Of a DNA stretch of 64,000 nucleotides, positions 47,271 through 56,118 are shown in pieces. Position 1 is the first letter of the stretch. Each line of letters starts with the position of its first letter. This DNA comes from a virus: the IMG/VR virus record IMGVR_UViG_3300047476_001426, positions 62,001 to 126,000 of that record. One strand, written 5' to 3'. Under the pieces are notes generated by a model. It worked only from the letters and a program-made list of their open reading frames with translations. It ran no database searches and was not told the DNA's origin. Made by a program: the position numbers and the translations under genes.

Positions 47271-48539
47271 TTAATTTTTTAAATTTATTTCTTTTCTTTC
47301 CACCCAACCTCTTTCAGGTGAGTGTGCCCAATAAACGACTCTTACTGGTTCTTTTTCAATTGTAAACATTTCTTCATAGTGAATTGGCCCATCACCATTC
47401 AAAAATCTTTGTAAATTATGACCGTCAATATATTTGTTAAATATTGATAGTCCGTCCTCATCATCATAAGCAACTAAAATAAAATCATAATCGTTTTCTG
47501 GTAAATCATATCTATCTATGTTAACTAGATGATAAAAAGATTTCATAAATGATGATTCCCATTCCTCTTCACTATCAAATTGTGGATTTGGTGGGAATTT
47601 ATCATCAACTGTCCATTTTTGGAATGCTCTTTTTTTGAAATGTATGCCAGCATATTTCTCGTAATCTCGAACAGTCCTCACAGTACCGAGTCCATATGGA
47701 CCTAAATCGTGTCCGTTATCCTCAGTCCCTAATAATTGTCTAATTCTTGAACGAGCGATGTCATTACCTTTCCACCACATACTTTCACCTCGTTTATGTT
47801 GGTCATCCCAAACCAATTTACCTGCACGTTCTTCTCTCATGGTTGCGTGCCATATAACAACTTCATGTGGATGAAATAAATCATAACCATATGTGTAACT
47901 TCTAACTGATAAGTTGATTTCTTCACCCGCGAAAAATATATTTGGGTCGTGTCTTACTTCTTTTGCCCATTGATTTGGACCAAAACAAAAATGTCCACTA
48001 ATAAATCGAGCGGGATATGGTTTTGTTAAATGTTGCCAACCACCTCTAACCGCGGATGGTCTAATAAAAATAGTTCCATGTGGGTAGAAACATTCAGCCC
48101 TCGAAAACCACGGTTCTTGGACTCTTTTCTCAGGGTCGTTGAATGGGTCATAGTACGGTAAATAACCACAGATTAATGGATTGTGTCCATCATTCTTTAA
48201 TTCCTCATACCATCCAATTAATTTAGAATCCCAATTTTCTGAAAATCTATGATGTGAATCTAATTGACAAACAAAATCCTCATCCGTTAACAGTTCTTCA
48301 TTTATTACCGAGCGAGCATACGCTAACCCCTTTGCCTCAGTATAAAGAATATCTTTAATTTTAAATCTCGGGTCATCTCTATATTCATCAACATTATCAA
48401 ATCCATCTTCAGGATTGAATTGTCTACATATACCAAAATGAATTCTTTCAGGGAATTCGGCGTTCTCTAAAGCACTTTTTATTGTTGGTATTAATTCGGG
48501 TTCTCTATACGCAGGTAAATGAACTAATATTTTCTTCAT
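47271..48539 (-). CDS. GlcNAc-family glycosyltransferase, paralogue 1
   Basis: 422 aa. ILVHLPAYREPELIPTIKSALENAEFPERIHFGICRQ is the start of the GlcNAc glycosyltransferase family. FVCQLDSHHRFSENWD holds the DxH metal motif. FFAGEEINLSVRSYTYGYDLFHPHEVVIWH is the conserved late core. Extensive similarity to 48549-49805. Probably adds GlcNAc-like sugar to protein or glycan. Confidence 0.85.
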   Translation of the reverse strand: MKKILVHLPAYREPELIPTIKSALENAEFPERIHFGICRQFNPEDGFDNVDEYRDDPRFKIKDILYTEAKGLAYARSVINEELLTDEDFVCQLDSHHRFSENWDSKLIGWYEELKNDGHNPLICGYLPYYDPFNDPEKRVQEPWFSRAECFYPHGTIFIRPSAVRGGWQHLTKPYPARFISGHFCFGPNQWAKEVRHDPNIFFAGEEINLSVRSYTYGYDLFHPHEVVIWHATMREERAGKLVWDDQHKRGESMWWKGNDIARSRIRQLLGTEDNGHDLGPYGLGTVRTVRDYEKYAGIHFKKRAFQKWTVDDKFPPNPQFDSEEEWESSFMKSFYHLVNIDRYDLPENDYDFILVAYDDEDGLSIFNKYIDGHNLQRFLNGDGPIHYEEMFTIEKEPVRVVYWAHSPERGWVERKEINLKN

Positions 48540-48548
48540 ATAATTTTT

Positions 48549-49805
48549 TTATAATGTTCCTTCTAATCTATTACACCAACCATGTTCTTGGGAGTGTGGC
48601 CATACATACCATTTAGCTGGTTTTTTATCAGTTTCAAAACTTCTCCATAGTTTACAATAACCATCAATGTCATTTTTCATATTTCGAATCTCATCAGGGT
48701 TAGCGTCTTGTCTAAAGATTTCATTACCATCCTCATCATCAAACGATACCGCCCAAAAAGTATAATCGTCATGTGGAACATCGTGATAACCAATATCAAT
48801 ACAATGTTTAAACATGAAAGTAAATGAATTATCGTATTCTATTTGGTCTTCGATGTATGGGTTTGGTGGGTGATTAAATTCTAAAGTGAATTTTTGTGCT
48901 GCTCTCTTTTTAAAAGAGATACCCGAATACCTTTCGTATTGGTCCAAGGTTCTGTTTTTACCAAATCCAAACTCACCGAAATTAATTTCTTTACCGTCAT
49001 CTTCCATTCCGAATAACTTCCTATTCTTATAGTGACTGTATTCATTTCTCTTGTGCCAAACGGGGTCATCATCCCATTGTTTAGTGGAACCTTTTCTTGT
49101 GTAATAGTGCCAAATCAAAACTCTATGTAAATGAAATAAGTCATATCCGTGAGTATATGCCCTAACAGAGATTGAGATTTCTTCACCATGAAAATAATAA
49201 TCGGGGTCATGTTGTACCTCTAAAGCAAATTGTCCGAGTGTAAAACAAAAATGTGCGGAATAAAATCTGGCATGAACGGGTTCTGTTCTTTCTTTAAAAT
49301 CATCAATAGACGCTGGTAAAAAATGGACATTACCATCAGGACTGAATCTATCAAAATTCATTTTCCAAGGAACGTGTAATCTACCTTTTGGGTCGTTATC
49401 TGGTTCATACGATGGTATGTAACCAGTCAACATTGGTTTTTTATGTCCCTTTTCTTGTAATCTTTTTAATTCACCAATTAACTCGGTGTCCCAATTCTTT
49501 GTAAACCTGTGATGTGAATCCAATTGTAGTGTGTATTCTTCACCACCGTATTGTTGTTGTAACATGTATCTTGCCCAACACGGACCTTTCGCTTTGGTAT
49601 AATCAATATCAATTATTTTAAATCGAGGGTCACATTTATATTCATCTAAATTATCCCACTCATCTTCTTTGGAGTGTTGCCATGCAATTGAGAAGACTAA
49701 ATTTTCGGGATGTTTAGCTTTCTTGATACAATCTTTTAAGGTTGGCAGTAGTTCCTTATCCCTATATGCTGCCATTTGTATAAAAATCTTTCCGTTACCA
49801 GACAT
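48549..49805 (-). CDS. GlcNAc-family glycosyltransferase, paralogue 2
   Basis: 418 aa. IFIQMAAYRDKELLPTLKDCIKKAKHPENLVFSIAWQ, YTLQLDSHHRFTKNWD and YFHGEEISISVRAYTHGYDLFHLHRVLIWH match 47271-48539 throughout. First gene of the minus-strand cluster; the start leaves a 101-bp divergent region to 49907. The upstream sequence has TTGACA and TATTTT, but no clear consensus promoter. Confidence 0.85.
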   Translation of the reverse strand: MSGNGKIFIQMAAYRDKELLPTLKDCIKKAKHPENLVFSIAWQHSKEDEWDNLDEYKCDPRFKIIDIDYTKAKGPCWARYMLQQQYGGEEYTLQLDSHHRFTKNWDTELIGELKRLQEKGHKKPMLTGYIPSYEPDNDPKGRLHVPWKMNFDRFSPDGNVHFLPASIDDFKERTEPVHARFYSAHFCFTLGQFALEVQHDPDYYFHGEEISISVRAYTHGYDLFHLHRVLIWHYYTRKGSTKQWDDDPVWHKRNEYSHYKNRKLFGMEDDGKEINFGEFGFGKNRTLDQYERYSGISFKKRAAQKFTLEFNHPPNPYIEDQIEYDNSFTFMFKHCIDIGYHDVPHDDYTFWAVSFDDEDGNEIFRQDANPDEIRNMKNDIDGYCKLWRSFETDKKPAKWYVWPHSQEHGWCNRLEGTL

Positions 49806-49906
49806 ACTATAAACTTTTCTAAAAAATAGTAATTTTCCCCATCAATGTCAAGAGGTCTTTGTTTTTTCACCTTTATTTCATATACTTTATTTAGATACAG
49901 AAACAA

Positions 49907-50272
49907 ATGAAGAACATTTACCAACCCATCGTCTTAGAAAAGGCGAATGCTATCATATCAATATTACGAGAATCGGATTTTTTTGTTGAATATGAAATTG
50001 AGGATGAGACCTTTGCTATGAATTATTTTTGTGATAAACTAACCACAAAATTCATTAATGGTGAATTAGATGAAGACTCAATAGAAAATCTTTTCAATGA
50101 AGAAGATATGGACCAATTTCTACGAGAAATTATTGCGGGTAGTTTATTATATGAGCTACAAGAACAAGGAATTCTCGATTCTATAGAAGATGAAAATAAT
50201 GAAGAAAGATTTTTTCTAACTGAGAAAGGTAAAGAAATTGCGAAAAATCTCGGAGAGAAAACGCAAGAATAA
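49907..50272 (+). CDS. Acidic protein of unknown function
   Basis: 121 aa. Helical and acidic (LEKANAIISILRESDFFVEYEIEDETFAMNYFCDKLTTKFINGELDEDSIENLFNEEDMDQFLREI, then winged-like ending LQEQGILDSIEDENNEERFFLTEKGKEIAKNLGEK). The C-terminus resembles a winged helix. Divergent to the glycan cluster. Confidence 0.65.
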   Translation: MKNIYQPIVLEKANAIISILRESDFFVEYEIEDETFAMNYFCDKLTTKFINGELDEDSIENLFNEEDMDQFLREIIAGSLLYELQEQGILDSIEDENNEERFFLTEKGKEIAKNLGEKTQE

Positions 50273-50274
50273 AA

Positions 50275-50607
50275 TTATTTTATTTTTTTATCCTCAGTTT
50301 GGGTTTGATTCAGACTCTTCTTGTGTGTTTTGACTTTATCTTTTAGAACTTTCAAAGTGGAATGGGCCGTGGTTAAGCTATCAGATATTATTTTTACCCT
50401 ACCATTAGTTACGGTTTTTAAACCATCAGGTATAGAATCTTGCAACTGTCTCAATTCTTTAATTGTTTCAGACAATTGACTTTCAAGCTCATCCATTTTA
50501 AATTGAACTCTATTATAATCATTCCTATTCACTTTAGAAACTTCTTCAGATAATATGTTTCTAAGTATACCTAATACTGTATTTTCATTGATTTTGTTGG
50601 ATTCCAT
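50275..50607 (-). CDS. Coiled-coil protein of unknown function
   Basis: 110 aa. N-terminal VLGILRNILSEEVSKV has an LSEE element near the start, then a long coiled coil (FKMDELESQLSETIKELRQLQDSI...STLKVLKDKVKTHKKSL). A GATATTTATAAGAT motif directly precedes it. Possible virion protein. Confidence 0.6.
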   Translation of the reverse strand: MESNKINENTVLGILRNILSEEVSKVNRNDYNRVQFKMDELESQLSETIKELRQLQDSIPDGLKTVTNGRVKIISDSLTTAHSTLKVLKDKVKTHKKSLNQTQTEDKKIK

Positions 50608-50691
50608 ATCTTATAAATATCTTTGTTTGGGTGTTTGGTTATTTAAAAATTATTACCTACCTTTTAATAAATAATACAAAAAAGAATTAAA

Positions 50692-51744
50692 ATGCAATTA
50701 TTTGATTTTGATGACATTCTGATTGAACCGTCCACATTAACGGACATTCGCAGTCGTAAAATAATCTCCTCGAGATATGAAAATGGTATGCTACCAATAA
50801 TGACAGCACCCATGGACACCGTTGTTGACTTACAAAACCACAACCTATTCAAAAAGAATGGTATTTTACCAGTTTTACCAAGAATCCAAAATCCATCAGA
50901 GGATTGGATTGACACGGGGTTGTTTTTATCATATAGTTTGGAAGATTTTGAAAGATTATTTATGAAATCAACAATCCAAATCCCAAAAGAATCCTCAGCC
51001 CTTGTTTTGATTGATATCGCTAACGGTCACATGAGAGACCTTCACACAATTTCCAAAGAAGCTAAGAAAAAATATGGAAATGAGATTACATTAATGGTTG
51101 GTAATGTTGCAAACCCCGATACTTTTTATGAATACTGTTTATCCGGAATGGATTATGTTCGTATTGGTATTGGTAACGGGAATGGTTGTTTAACTACCGT
51201 CCAAACAGGTGTTGGTTACCCAATGGCGTCTTTAATTCAAGAGTGTAATAAAGTAAAAACAGGTCAGTCTTGGATTAAAACCAAGATAGTTGCAGATGGT
51301 GGTTTTAAAAAATATTCAGATGTCATTAAAGCGTTGGCTTTAGGTGCTGACTATGTTATGTTGGGGTCAATCCTTAATAAGGCTCTTGAGAGTTGCGGGG
51401 AAACCACAAGAGTTGCAGATGCGTTAGGTAATCATGAAACCATCAATCAATATGATGATTTAGCAATTACGATGTTTAATTCTGACATCCCACTCTATAA
51501 AGTTTTTAGAGGTATGAGTACAAAAGAAGTTCAAAAAAATTGGGGTAAAACCGAATTAACTACTTCAGAAGGTGTTGTTAGACAACAAAAAGTTGAGTAC
51601 ACATTGAATGGTTGGGTAAATAATTTTGAATCGTATTTAAAATCTGCAATGAGTTACACAGGAAAAAAAGAACTCCACCAATTTATAGGTGGAGTCAAGT
51701 GTAATCACATTTCAATGAATGCGTTTAAAAGATTCGATAAGTAA
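50692..51744 (+). CDS. guaC: GMP reductase-like protein
   Basis: 350 aa, the length of GuaC (about 347). FDFDDILIEPS and PIMTAPMDTVVD form the barrel start. ALVLIDIANGHM and the active-site loop YVRIGIGNGNGCLTTVQTGVGYP (catalytic Cys, then Thr and GVGYP as in GuaC) follow, then VADGGFKKYSDVIKALALGADYVMLGS. There is no CBS domain, unlike IMP dehydrogenase. It converts GMP to IMP; in a phage it suggests purine-pool adjustment. IMP dehydrogenase is less likely. Confidence 0.8.
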   Translation: MQLFDFDDILIEPSTLTDIRSRKIISSRYENGMLPIMTAPMDTVVDLQNHNLFKKNGILPVLPRIQNPSEDWIDTGLFLSYSLEDFERLFMKSTIQIPKESSALVLIDIANGHMRDLHTISKEAKKKYGNEITLMVGNVANPDTFYEYCLSGMDYVRIGIGNGNGCLTTVQTGVGYPMASLIQECNKVKTGQSWIKTKIVADGGFKKYSDVIKALALGADYVMLGSILNKALESCGETTRVADALGNHETINQYDDLAITMFNSDIPLYKVFRGMSTKEVQKNWGKTELTTSEGVVRQQKVEYTLNGWVNNFESYLKSAMSYTGKKELHQFIGGVKCNHISMNAFKRFDK

Positions 51745-51981
51745 TTATTCTACTCTGAATTCGTTATCTTCAGAACTACTAATTGCGTTGTCTCTTTTCA
51801 TACCTTCTTTAATGTAGGTACGTATAAGTTTTGATACGCTCATGTTCTTTTTGCTTGCAACCTTTTCAATTTCACGAAAGTATGCTGGTACCACTCTAAA
51901 CGATAACATCTGAACCAATTGTTTAGATTTTGGTGTTTCAGGACTTTTCAATTCTTCTTTAAATTCTTTATTTTCCATCAT
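51745..51981 (-). CDS. Ribbon-helix-helix-like small protein
   Basis: 78 aa. QMLSFRVVPAYFREIEKVASKKNMSVSKLIRTYIKEGMKR fits a beta strand followed by two helices. Suggests DNA binding and autoregulation. A GATATTTATA-like motif lies just upstream on its strand. Convergent with the GMP reductase gene. Confidence 0.65.
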   Translation of the reverse strand: MMENKEFKEELKSPETPKSKQLVQMLSFRVVPAYFREIEKVASKKNMSVSKLIRTYIKEGMKRDNAISSSEDNEFRVE

Positions 51982-52053
51982 TCGGATTTTTATATAAATA
52001 TTTGGATTTACGGGTTTTTTTCAGTATCTTTTAAATAATAAATCAAATATAAT

Positions 52054-52413
52054 ATGTCAACAGAAAAAAGTCAACCAATTAGTGCGGTTAAAGCTTGTGA
52101 GGAACGTTATCCTGAGACCACCGCTGAATTTAAAAAGATTCTAAAAGAACAGTACGAACTCTTTTGTAAAAAACAAATGAATTATGGTCCTGATAATATT
52201 TCAGTGGGTACAAGATTAGAGACTCCTGAGGAAATAAAATTATCACAAACAGGTCTATGGTTTAGAATGAACGATAAAATCCAAAGACTTAAACAATTGG
52301 TGTTGTTGGGTAAAGAGGATACCGTGGGAGAAAGTATTGAAGACACTTATTCAGACCTTTCAGTTTATGGTGTAATTGCACAAATTGTTAGTCGAGGTAA
52401 ATGGGCTAAATAA
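52054..52413 (+). CDS. DUF1599/nucleotide-modification-associated domain protein
   Basis: 119 aa. YELFCKKQMNYGPDNISVGTRLETPEEIKLSQTGLWFRMNDKIQRLKQLVLLGKEDTVGESIEDTYSDLSVYGVIAQI matches the short DUF1599 (Nmad1) pattern: KxxxYG, FxRxxDKxxRL, ExxxDTxxDLxxY. The family is linked by context to modified DNA nucleotides. Followed by a terminator. Confidence 0.8.
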   Translation: MSTEKSQPISAVKACEERYPETTAEFKKILKEQYELFCKKQMNYGPDNISVGTRLETPEEIKLSQTGLWFRMNDKIQRLKQLVLLGKEDTVGESIEDTYSDLSVYGVIAQIVSRGKWAK

Positions 52414-52454
52414 ATTATTTATTATGTTGGTATACAACATTTTAACTAAAATAA

Positions 52455-52485
52455 AGGGGGTTCAGACCCCCTTTCTATTTTTTTA
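52455..52485 (+). terminator. Intrinsic terminator
   Basis: AAAGGGGG, loop TTCAGA, CCCCCTTT, followed by a T-rich run. Confidence 0.75.
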
Positions 52486-52526
52486 AATAAAATAATAAAA
52501 TATTTATATAGAAACGGGAGGTCAAC

Positions 52527-52883
52527 ATGAATACAAAACAATCGGTAGCAGTAACAAAATTTTTGGACTCATTAAGTAAGAACGTACTTCAAAACGTTTC
52601 GGTCGATAATTATTTCTCATTTTCACAAGAAAAGAAGATGACCACCCAATATTTGATACTTAAATTAATTATTAAATCCATGGGGGTAAAATTGAAAGTA
52701 AATGACGATATTTTACCAAACTTAATAAAATCTCTTAGAGAAAGAAATGAAGAGATTGAAAATTATGAATTTGCGGAAACTTTAAAAAATATTGAGTCTA
52801 ATATGGAAACATTATTAGATTTAAACACAACAAACATAAAGACAAAGAGAACAATCAAGACAAACAAACCAAATGACGCGTAA
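52527..52883 (+). CDS. Small helical protein of unknown function
   Basis: 118 aa, helical (TQYLILKLIIKSMGVKLKVNDDILPNLIKSLRERNEEIENYEFAETLKNIESNMETLLD). AATATTTATA motif and AACGGGAGG (possible SD) lie just upstream. Overlaps the next gene by 11 nt. Confidence 0.6.
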   Translation: MNTKQSVAVTKFLDSLSKNVLQNVSVDNYFSFSQEKKMTTQYLILKLIIKSMGVKLKVNDDILPNLIKSLRERNEEIENYEFAETLKNIESNMETLLDLNTTNIKTKRTIKTNKPNDA

Positions 52884-53274
52884 AAGAAATATTGACGAAG
52901 AGTTAAAAATTTCTTACACCAAAATGGCACTCGACTGGTGTGTTGAAAACTTAGGTATTAACACCCGAAAAAGAAAAAAGTTAATTCTAGAAATTAATTG
53001 TAAAAATTTTTCTGAAGGTCAAACAATCTATTATGGTAAGTACTGTTTTAATCAAAACAAAATCATTATTTATATTACAAGTTGTGAAACCATTGATGAC
53101 GTTATATCCACAATGATTCATGAGTACACCCATTATTTACAATCAAGCTCCTTATATCGATATTACTCCACATGTTACTATTATTCTCAAAACCCATGTG
53201 AAAGACAGGCGAAAAGAAATGAGGCAAAATACACTAAGGAGTGTTTTAAAGAAATAAAAAAATTAATCAGGTAA
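52873..53274 (+). CDS. Zinc metallopeptidase-like protein (HExxH)
   Basis: 133 aa. DVISTMIHEYTHYLQSSS contains HEYTH, and NPCERQAKRNEAKYTKECFKEI supplies an acidic helix for the third ligand. The N-terminus has a strand region (LILEINCKNFSEGQTIYYGKY, IIIYITSCE). Similar in design to 27985-28353 but not closely related. Cellular target unknown. Confidence 0.75.
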   Translation: MTRKRNIDEELKISYTKMALDWCVENLGINTRKRKKLILEINCKNFSEGQTIYYGKYCFNQNKIIIYITSCETIDDVISTMIHEYTHYLQSSSLYRYYSTCYYYSQNPCERQAKRNEAKYTKECFKEIKKLIR

Positions 53275-53502
53275 TATTTCCGCGTCAGGAATTTCAACTA
53301 AAAACAAAAGAAAATTCTCATTAGTTTGTTGATACATTTGACGAACTACATTATCGCAATTCCAATATTTTCTTAATTCGTCTATAAATTCAGGTTTGAC
53401 GTGTTTTTCTCTTACCTTTCTCTCGATAAAGTATAGTTTGTCTTGAAAATTAAATAATTCTTTTTTGAACATATTAGTGTTTACATGTAATTTGGTGTTC
53501 AC
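53263..53502 (-). CDS. Small protein of unknown function
   Basis: 79 aa: LHVNTNMFKKELFNFQDKLYFIERKVREKHVKPEFIDELRKYWNCDNVVRQMYQQTNENFLLFLVEIPDAEILPD. Overlaps the nuclease gene upstream by 29 nt and the metallopeptidase gene tail by 12 nt. The tight packing is normal here, but the case for coding is moderate. Confidence 0.45.
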   Translation of the reverse strand: MNTKLHVNTNMFKKELFNFQDKLYFIERKVREKHVKPEFIDELRKYWNCDNVVRQMYQQTNENFLLFLVEIPDAEILPD

Positions 53503-54076
53503 CCCATTTTTTCAATGGTTTCTTATTTTCAAATTTGTAACAAGTCCATTTTTTGCTCTTATCAAAATAAATGTGTTTCACAAAAAAACTCGGAACTGTT
53601 GCACCTGTAGATAATTTCTGTGAATTTTTATCAAAAATCAAGTCTATTTTTATTGTTAAAGGTTCTTTATCATCCCACACTCTCTCTTGTTCTTCTAAAA
53701 GTCTCCATTCACCCCTATTCAAATCTTGATGTTGTAAAGCACAGTTTAAATAACTAAAGGTTTGTTTTAAGTTTACCATATTATCTGAAAATGTCGCCGC
53801 AGGTGCTAAATGACCTTTATCCCAAACATTATTTTTATAATCATGGTTGTCAGAAGTATGGATTCCTTGTTCAGAATAAAAATCCATTGAACCCCTATTA
53901 ACATTGGTTGGTCTATTTGTTGATTTATAGATTAACCAAATTGGTTCTTCTAAGGTTTGTGAGTAATGTACCTCAAAAACATTGTTCTTTATGTGTACAA
54001 CGTCTTTTTCAGTAGTAGATGAGGTTACAATTAGTAACGAAAAAAATAAAATTGTTAAGATTAATGGTTTTTTCAT
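53474..54076 (-). CDS. Secreted DNA/RNA non-specific endonuclease (NUC-like)
   Basis: 200 aa. Signal peptide (KPLILTILFFSLLIVTSST). YKNNVWDKGHLAPAATFSDN carries the DRGH-type catalytic motif with Lys for Arg (D-K-G-H). YLNCALQHQDLNRGEWRLLE provides the Asn/Glu of the betabetaalpha-metal site. Family members degrade DNA and RNA outside the cytoplasm. A secreted nuclease in a phage could act on extracellular or superinfecting DNA; inference. Confidence 0.85.
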   Translation of the reverse strand: MKKPLILTILFFSLLIVTSSTTEKDVVHIKNNVFEVHYSQTLEEPIWLIYKSTNRPTNVNRGSMDFYSEQGIHTSDNHDYKNNVWDKGHLAPAATFSDNMVNLKQTFSYLNCALQHQDLNRGEWRLLEEQERVWDDKEPLTIKIDLIFDKNSQKLSTGATVPSFFVKHIYFDKSKKWTCYKFENKKPLKKWGEHQITCKH

Positions 54077-54627
54077 AGTTGGTTGGTTAGTATATAACTA
54101 AATATACTCTCCGCGGTATTTTTACCAACTGAAAATTCAACATAGGGTATCAAATGAGACTCTAACCTATCCTTAATTACCTCATCAATTTCTTTCGATT
54201 CGTCTAAATTTTGGAATCTACCATTTTCATTAAATGTGGTATCATCTCTTTTTAAAACTATGTTTAAATTGTTGTATTTTTTGAATAACTTAAAAATAAA
54301 ATAATCAAATGAGTCGTCATAAAAGGTTGCGGGGTACTCAGGACTATCATTGTATATGTCCTTATAAACGGTACCCAAAATTATCGGTGAATCAACAATA
54401 ATATATTTTACTTTACCATATAATCTACTGATATTTCTATGTTGATTGGCGGTAACAAAGAATTGGTCTTTTATTGTTGAATAATTTTCTTCCCATGCAA
54501 CAATTTTCGGGTATTCAAAGGTCAATTCTACGTCCATGTGATTTTTTTTCATTAAAGTGAATAATTCAGCACTTTGGGTTGATTTACCAATGCCGGGACC
54601 ACCAAAAAAATTAATAATCACACTCAT
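54073..54627 (-). CDS. P-loop nucleotide kinase-like protein
   Basis: 184 aa from ATG 54627, chosen because the P-loop follows (VIINFFGGPGIGKSTQSAELFTLMKK). Walker B-like KYIIVDSPIILG and RDDTTFNENGRFQNLDESKEID give a lid region. Resembles deoxynucleoside/thymidylate kinase folds. Overlaps the nuclease start by 4 nt. Confidence 0.75.
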   Translation of the reverse strand: MSVIINFFGGPGIGKSTQSAELFTLMKKNHMDVELTFEYPKIVAWEENYSTIKDQFFVTANQHRNISRLYGKVKYIIVDSPIILGTVYKDIYNDSPEYPATFYDDSFDYFIFKLFKKYNNLNIVLKRDDTTFNENGRFQNLDESKEIDEVIKDRLESHLIPYVEFSVGKNTAESIFSYILTNQL

Positions 54628-54710
54628 TTTAATAATATAAAAAAATTCTATCGGATAAAAAAGTGAAAAACACTTCATATCGATATATTTATAGAATAAA
54701 AATCCGAAAT

Positions 54711-55058
54711 ATGGACGTAAATTCATTCTACACGGTACTTATTACCACGATAACAGTTTTAGGTTCCGCAAGTGCGTGGAGATACTACGAAAAAAGGGCC
54801 ATGAGAAAAGAAAAATCTGAAGATTATATGAAAGACGAATGTAGAGAACGAATTGCCAAATTAGAGGTACTATTGGAAAGGTCATCTTCTGAAAAAGATG
54901 ATTTAAGGTCTAAGATTTTGGATTTAACTAGAGAAGTTGCTGAACTTAGGGTAAAAGTTGAGTTTTTAGAAAACAAAAACAAAGAGTTAAAAAAGAAGAC
55001 TGAGGTTATTGTTCCTGTTGCACCAGTAAAAAGAGGTAGAAAACCTAAAACCACCTAA
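54711..55058 (+). CDS. Single-TM coiled-coil protein
   Basis: 115 aa from ATG 54711. Short TM (FYTVLITTITVLGSASAW), then a long coiled coil (ERIAKLEVLLERSSSEKDDLRSKILDLTREVAELRVKVEFLENKNKELKKK) and a basic tail (KRGRKPKTT). ATATTTATA motif 20 nt upstream. The layout resembles an i-spanin or membrane-anchored structural protein; not proven. Confidence 0.6.
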   Translation: MDVNSFYTVLITTITVLGSASAWRYYEKRAMRKEKSEDYMKDECRERIAKLEVLLERSSSEKDDLRSKILDLTREVAELRVKVEFLENKNKELKKKTEVIVPVAPVKRGRKPKTT

Positions 55059-55621
55059 CAATCTTTAGTTAGGGTATCAAACACTAAAATTATTTCACTC
55101 ATCGAGTCATAAGAGAAACATTCTGAATATCCAGAAAAGTTTTCCAAAAGGGGTTTAAATTTTTTTACACCCCTTTTTTTATTTAACTTGTCCTTTATCT
55201 GTTCCTCTAATTTTTCAGCATCTTTAGTGTCAATCCTCCTCAATATAGTTTCTAATGTATAACCTTCATAACCATAATCTTTACTAAATCTACGAAGAAT
55301 AAAACGTTTCGAGGTTATCCCAACTTTAACAAATGTTTTACCTGTTTTTTCCTCTTTCATCACAATGAGGTACAGTGATTTGGGTAACTTCTCAAGTTTT
55401 TTCTTTTTATTCATTGAATGTTTGGTTATTTTATTTTGTGCATATTTCTTAGCATCCTCTAAATTTTTAAATTCTTTAACATCTCTATTTGGATTCGGAA
55501 AATATTTTTTGAACCTATTAGAATATATTATCTTTCCACTGTCAGCAACAAAAACCTTATTTTTAGTTGTAACCCTTTCATATATTGAATAGAATCCAAC
55601 TTTGAGTATTAACTTATCCAT
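55055..55621 (-). CDS. GIY-YIG-like/T5orf172-type protein
   Basis: 188 aa. KSLYLIVMKEEKTGKTFVKVGITSKRFILRRFSKDYGYEGYTLETI resembles the T5orf172/Mug113 branch of GIY-YIG (LY-I---xxG---KVGIT---R), followed by KDAEKLEEQIKDKLNKKRGVKKFKPL and a C-terminal GYSECF element. The N-terminal 85 residues are basic. Could be a DNA-acting nuclease or DNA-binding protein. Confidence 0.65.
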   Translation of the reverse strand: MDKLILKVGFYSIYERVTTKNKVFVADSGKIIYSNRFKKYFPNPNRDVKEFKNLEDAKKYAQNKITKHSMNKKKKLEKLPKSLYLIVMKEEKTGKTFVKVGITSKRFILRRFSKDYGYEGYTLETILRRIDTKDAEKLEEQIKDKLNKKRGVKKFKPLLENFSGYSECFSYDSMSEIILVFDTLTKDC

Positions 55622-55720
55622 ATAAATTTATTTAGATTATACATATTTCATTTTTTTATTTGGGATATAACAAGAATATCAAAAAAAGTATTATCTTTGT
55701 ATTCAAATTAAAAGTATCTA

Positions 55721-56065
55721 ATGGAAAAACACAAGAAATGCACAGGGTGTAAGGGTGAATTCCCCATTACCAATTTCTACAAAAACAAACTAATTCATGA
55801 CGGTCACAGTAATTATTGTATTGATTGTACCAAAGTGAATTCAAAGAAGTACTTCCAAAGAAAAAAAGAACGCACCGTCAAGGTGGAAAACGAAAACCTT
55901 TTAAAATTGGTTCTATTGAACAACTATCAACAAGAAACCGCATCCCCACAAGCTGACAATCTCATGAAAATCCTGATGATTGAAAAAATGTGTAAAAACG
56001 TTTTAGACGAAATTGAAAACCTAAAACGGAGTTTTGTAAAAACAGAAACCGAAGTTGTAGAATAA
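55721..56065 (+). CDS. Zinc-knuckle protein
   Basis: 114 aa. KCTGCKGEFPITNFYKNKLIHDGHSNYCIDCTKVNSKKYFQRKK holds two CxxC pairs in the arrangement of HNH-associated zinc fingers, followed by helices (LMKILMIEKMCKNVLDEIENLKRSF). A TATCTTTG -7 element lies at 55692-55699 without a good TTG partner. Confidence 0.7.
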   Translation: MEKHKKCTGCKGEFPITNFYKNKLIHDGHSNYCIDCTKVNSKKYFQRKKERTVKVENENLLKLVLLNNYQQETASPQADNLMKILMIEKMCKNVLDEIENLKRSFVKTETEVVE

Positions 56066-56118
56066 TTATATACAAACCCAATTTATTGGGTATTTATAGT
56101 ATATAATTATTTTTAACA

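Noticed and set aside
54628-54726. N-terminal extension of the P-loop kinase
   Set aside because: The extension overlaps the promoter area of the divergent gene and has no family similarity; P-loop proteins usually begin just before the GxxGxGKST motif.
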